64,000 nt of DNA from Hypericum androsaemum (taxonomy: Eukaryota > Streptophyta > Magnoliopsida > Malpighiales > Hypericaceae), in NCBI GenBank assembly GCA_963995505.1, contig OZ023184.1, positions 17,792,228-17,856,227 of the forward strand. Direction: 5' to 3'. Shown here piece after piece: positions 59,344 to 64,000 of this stretch. Every line of letters begins with the position of its first letter. Positions within the stretch are counted from its first letter, which is position 1. The translations under genes and the position numbers were made by a program. A model generated the notes under the pieces. That model saw nothing but the letters and a program-made list of their open reading frames with translations. It was not told where the DNA came from and did no database searches.

Positions 59344-62300
59344 CTGCGCACGTGACCATCAAGCAAATGCCATTCAATCAAAAGTATCCCAACTCCATAC
59401 ATGCTTCCCAATTTCGACTACCAGGCATAATGCACGCCCAGAGGAATGAAGAAAATGCCCGTGGCCTTCATTCACTCGGGTGCATCCGGGCGCAGCTAGA
59501 GCAGAACAGCAAACCCACTTAGAATTAACCAGAAATAGTTCGTATCAATAAAGGCTTTTCATTTGTTCAGCTGGAAAACCCGGGAAAAATATTATCCGAC
59601 TTCGAACAAACATCGGAAAATGCAGACGAAAAATTGTTCAACTATCATGTTCCCAACGGACATATCTGGAAAAATAAGAACAAAACTCGAGTAATGGTAA
59701 AATTTTCAATCCCTGCAAATTCCAAGGGTGAAAAAGTTGCACCAAAAAGTGGACTACTACTAGCCCACTTGGATTAGCAACCAAGATGGGCCCGTACGAG
59801 CCACTTCCTTGGCCAACGAGAGAAGATGGATTAGACGCGAAATGATGGGGCGAGGGGGGGCCCACTTAAGGCAGGTGCAGTCCATTAGTGCACACACTAC
59901 GCACTGACTCCCAGTGTTGTGTTATGTCCGTCGTCAGAGGCTTACCCACAGTTGAAAATCTGTTCAATTTCATGGCCGTCAAATCAAACCTAAAAGAATA
60001 TTAAATAAAAAAGTTTTGAGTTCGAGTTTTTTTTAACTCAATACTGTTAAACACTTGGGGGAAGAACTTTGTCACCCAAAGATTTAATCCGACTCAAACT
60101 TGAATCAGTCAGCATAATAATATCAACAAAAAAAAAGTTTTAAAAACAAAGAAAAACGAGAAAGAAGAAATCGTTATTTTTTAATTAATTGGACTGTATC
60201 CACCAATTGATCACCTTCAAGATATCACCGGAATCCCCCTCTAAGAAAAGGACGTCACCTGGAAAACTTGTCCTTTTCATCTAAAAGATAATATAGAAAA
60301 TTGATAGCATTTTCTGAACCCATACCTTGCAAAACAATCTTAGTACACTATATTATTTTTTTTAGGAATAATCCTAGCATATTATTAACTTGAAATAGCA
60401 AAAACAATTAACTAATTCCAGGAACACCAAATCCTTGAGAAGGTTTTTGTTTTTGCCATCTTCGTTTATATTTCTATGAAACATTTTATTCACAAAATTC
60501 GGTAGAAAGGAAATTAAAACATCCTTTGACCACTCCAACTACCACCAACATCCCACGAGGTGTATGGAGGAGAAATGTCTCCCCCAAATGACTTTTCCAA
60601 TAATTCATTGAGACAAAGAAAATAAATCTTTTAACACTTTATTATAGCTAGAGAAGGAAGGGTGACAGAGGCTGTCTCCTTCACGACGTCGGTACATCAC
60701 AATTTATCGTCTACAATAACTTCATTCCCTAATGGTGAAAATTGATAATATGTTCCAACTAGACCTGAGAAATAAAGACTTGTTTCCTAAATAGAGTCCG
60801 AAATAGAAGTTCAAAAAATAATTGTACACTGTAGCACTAACCTATCGACAATCATATAAATCTAACATTCTCATATAAATCTTTTATTTTTTGGTGATAT
60901 AATATAAATCTTTTTTTGGGTAAGGATGTACCACGTTATTTCAGACCACGACATTCCAAAACCTTGTATCACCTGGGCGCAGATTAGTTAAAAATAGCCG
61001 TACCCGCGGCCGTATGTATTTTCCCAATGTTTCAGACGTAGATACAAATACCGCAATTATTAGGGATGACAATTTGACTATCCCGAGAGTTTACACGTAT
61101 TTAGACTCGAAGGATCCAAAATTCGATGACTTTGATCGGATCTAAATTCGGATCCTGCCCGGATCATTATTTTTCAAAAGGATAAAGACATGAATATGAA
61201 TCTATAAGATCATGTCCAGACTCTACCCTAATTTTTAGATAATATTAAAATATATATTAATTACTATACCCGTTACCAAATTCTCAATCCCAACCTACCA
61301 AACCTAGAATTTCTTTTGATTTGTTTGTTTAATTTCTTTAATATTGATATGTTTTAATGAATGAACAAATTGCATTCACATTTTTTTGAGTGCCTCGTTG
61401 CTACTGAGAACAATCAAGTATGGTTAAATTTTTTAATAATTAAACAACCGCGAGTCACCCACATCTTGCCCAATATTTTAGCAACAAAATCACACCCGGA
61501 TCCTTATTTAAATAAAGATCCACCTTAAAAAGAGCAAGAATCTGAGTTTTATGAATTCTCTATCTGGATCCTGCCCATTGTCATTCCTAACAGTTATTTA
61601 TCCAAGATGGACTTTGAACTGTACCTGAAGAGGGGCCTAGTGATGGCCCAATGGACCCCAAGAGGGATCGCGACACGTGTGTAGGACAACTAATAAACAC
61701 AAAGGCCCACCTCCCCACATCACGAAGGCCACAAATGTCCACCGTCCACTAAGGAGCAGCAGCTGCAGTAATGAATGACAGTGCCCTAAAAGGAGAGAGA
61801 AAGAGAAAGGAACCGATTATTGAACCCAATGACCTCTCCCTCTCATAACTATGAGAAGGAAGTGAAAAAGCTGGTGGGTTCGCCAGCGGAATCTACGGGA
61901 GTCCCATGTGCCACTCCGGCCACCCCCGCTTTACCCGGGCAAAAAAGGGCCCCCCCCAACCCAGCCCCACGTCTTCCCTACTTAATTTTTCCGGTAATCT
62001 TCTCTATTCAGAGTCGAACATAACAATATAGTCCGGCTCTAGCCCGGTTCATTTACCCCACTACATCAATAATGCCCTTTTTCGATTATACACCAAAACC
62101 CAACTCCCTGACTTCCTTCCTCCCCCCCTCCTCCTGAGTCTGTCAAGGGACCCTATTTATTATGGCATTGCGAACTCACGAATTCTGATGGCCCCTGAAA
62201 GCTATATAACACATGAAAATGAACCCACAAGCCAATAACTGGGGAAGGGTATACATCCGCACGGGGGAGACAAGCTTGGTTCTTTGACGGATACTTTTAA

Positions 62301-64000
62301 CAGGTTAGACCAGCGATTGGTTGAAAAAAAGGGGAGAGTTTGAAACCCAGAAATATAAATGCGTGAACATTATTGTACACATGCAAAGCACATAATTATA
62401 TTGTGATGCATTTTTTTAGTTTATATACCGGTATCCAAATTTAAGCCGAGTAAGACCTTTCACAAGAAAACAGATGGATAAAATAAAACACGTGCGAACA
62501 GCAGTTATGACCTAATGACTAATGAGAGAGCCATCCTCAGAATTTAGAATGCATGTGATGAAATTTTGAAGAAGTACAAAGCGAAGCACTGTTCCAAATT
62601 CGAATGAAGAGGAATATAATATTGTAATGCGCCTGAATCAAGGAGGAATTATTATATAAACAATTTTCAAAAGACTGCCAGCAAGTACAAAGGCAACTAA
62701 GTACTATATCTTTATTAATCAAAATAAGCGAAAATGGAGGAGAATATCAGATGAGAAGAATAAAATCAGATTTTTAACATATGATGCTCAAAGTTCAGAA
62801 AACTAGCACTCTGAAGATAACTCTTCTAATGATATCTTTTCTATTCGTAAGAATTCAACTCAAAAAATTCTTACGAAAATCTAACTCCCTTCATTTTTGT
62901 AAAATAAAGTAATTTTAGGTGCACAAAAGAATGCTAAAAATCCTGTAGTATTATCTTGGTGTTAAATTATCAGCTTAAAGCATATCCAAGCACGTGAATG
63001 CAAGCCGTCATTTTAACATATAAATGGACAATAGTGGCTGTAGCACATCACAAGAATCATTGGACTTTTCCTTTTGCAGTAAGTTAAACCCAATAATATA
63101 AGAAGGTCAGGCAGAATCCAATTAAGCACAGCAAATAAAGAGAATTAATAAAGGGCCTTAGTTAGAAAGCTTAGTGTACTTTCAAGTTTCAAGAATTAAA
63201 TAACCACTTCCTAATCTCAGAAACACGATGCAGCAACAAGGCTGCCACCACCCATGACCTCTTACCGTGCGCATGTGGAAAACATTTAACAGCTTTTCCT
63301 CTCAGGAGATACTTGTTAAAGCGATTATGCATGTTGTCATATCATGTCAAATGCAATCCCGAAGCTCGAGTACTATACAATCACGTAAGTCAGAAGTACC
63401 ATATGCTCATCAGGTTACTCTAATGTGCAGCTGGAGAAGATTTCCTACATTTCCTAATGTCACGCGGTTGATAATAGTGGCATGTGAAATTCTCGTCCAT
63501 CTAAGCAACAGACCTGGAATAACATTCCCAACTACTAGAATTTGAAGTCTGGTATAACATTCCCAACTACTTGGTGTAAGCGACTTTGCAAACGCAATAA
63601 CGTGAAGTAAACTAGAGAAGAGGTAAATGTCAAAAGATCACAAGATAAAAATGTGAAACAATTTTAGGCTTAACTAGGCTAAGAAAGTTCAACTTCCAAT
63701 TAAAACATGCTTCAAGTTTCATGGCAGGATCACGTAAAACCACCGGAAAGCAAATGCTAGAGAACCTTTCAAAAAAAAAAACAAATACTAGAGCAAAAAT
63801 ATAAAGAATTTGAGGCACCAATTTATAGCACTCACTTAGATGAACAAGCATGCTGACCACCTATTTCCAACTTCAAGAGAAATCATAAAATGCTCCCAAT
63901 TTGGAAAACCATTACCTAAACAAAGTTTCTAACTAAGAGTTCATAGGATAGGTATATGAACCACATTGCTTGTTGCACCAAATATGAAGTGAATTTTAAT
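59344..64000 (-). other. Large intron of the KNOX gene, running past the window end
   Basis: I looked for KNOX1/KNOX2 coding phrases on the minus strand and found none, so this whole stretch is probably intron. In maize knotted1 the intron before the ELK exon is the long third intron, where insertions cause ectopic expression, and a long intron here fits that pattern. It includes a C-rich, less AT-biased part at 61,650-62,150 and AT-rich parts elsewhere. No transposon ends were recognised. An upstream promoter beyond it or a separate small gene inside it cannot be excluded. Confidence 0.6.

Noticed and set aside
59638..59865. Short minus-strand frame upstream of the KNOX ELK exon, considered as a KNOX2 exon
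   Set aside because: The product shows none of the KNOX2 residues and is probably intronic.

Overview
This is nuclear DNA of a flowering plant, most likely a woody eudicot. The evidence is AT-rich intergenic DNA, genes split by many GT-AG introns, plant-specific gene families, and several LTR retrotransposons and small DNA transposons. I could not place the species. I see no bacterial, organellar or viral gene cluster and no CRISPR. I found no clearly undescribed multi-gene system. The most original signals are inside the mobile elements and in one gene they have remodelled.

Layout. 1-6422 is the left-truncated end of a Ty3/gypsy retrotransposon (minus strand) that landed in an older Ty1/copia copy, whose 3' end continues to 6897. 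8879-12946 is a seven-exon neprosin-domain (DUF4409 + DUF239) secreted peptidase gene on the minus strand. 12947-23168 is gene-poor and holds a hAT-type MITE, an Emigrant-like MITE and other short repeats. 23169-33267 is a complete 33-exon gene for plastidial alpha-glucan water dikinase (GWD1/SEX1/R1) on the minus strand; its spliced exons give 1460 residues. 35835-42219 is a complete but dead Ty1/copia element with a perfect 5-bp target duplication and a hAT MITE inside its pol. 42395-43380 is a decayed coding remnant. 45770-47712 is a three-exon NRT2 high-affinity nitrate transporter on the plus strand. 49002-55828 is an eight-exon GH28 polygalacturonase gene on the minus strand. Its third intron carries a gag-only copia element and a 390-bp tandem duplication that copied part of exon 3. 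58748-59343 holds the last two exons (ELK and TALE homeodomain) of a class I KNOX gene, preceded by an intron that runs past the window end.

The genes do not form a pathway: starch phosphorylation, nitrate uptake, pectin hydrolysis, a secreted glutamic peptidase and a meristem transcription factor simply lie next to each other. What ties the window together is transposon activity. There are four LTR-element copies in three families, two hAT MITE families, one pogo-type MITE and a foldback element in a GWD1 intron. Many lesions in the LTR elements read as G:C to A:T changes, as expected of methylated, silenced DNA. Exon borders were set by eye from GT/GC-AG sites, reading-frame phase and family conservation, so individual borders could be off by a few bases.
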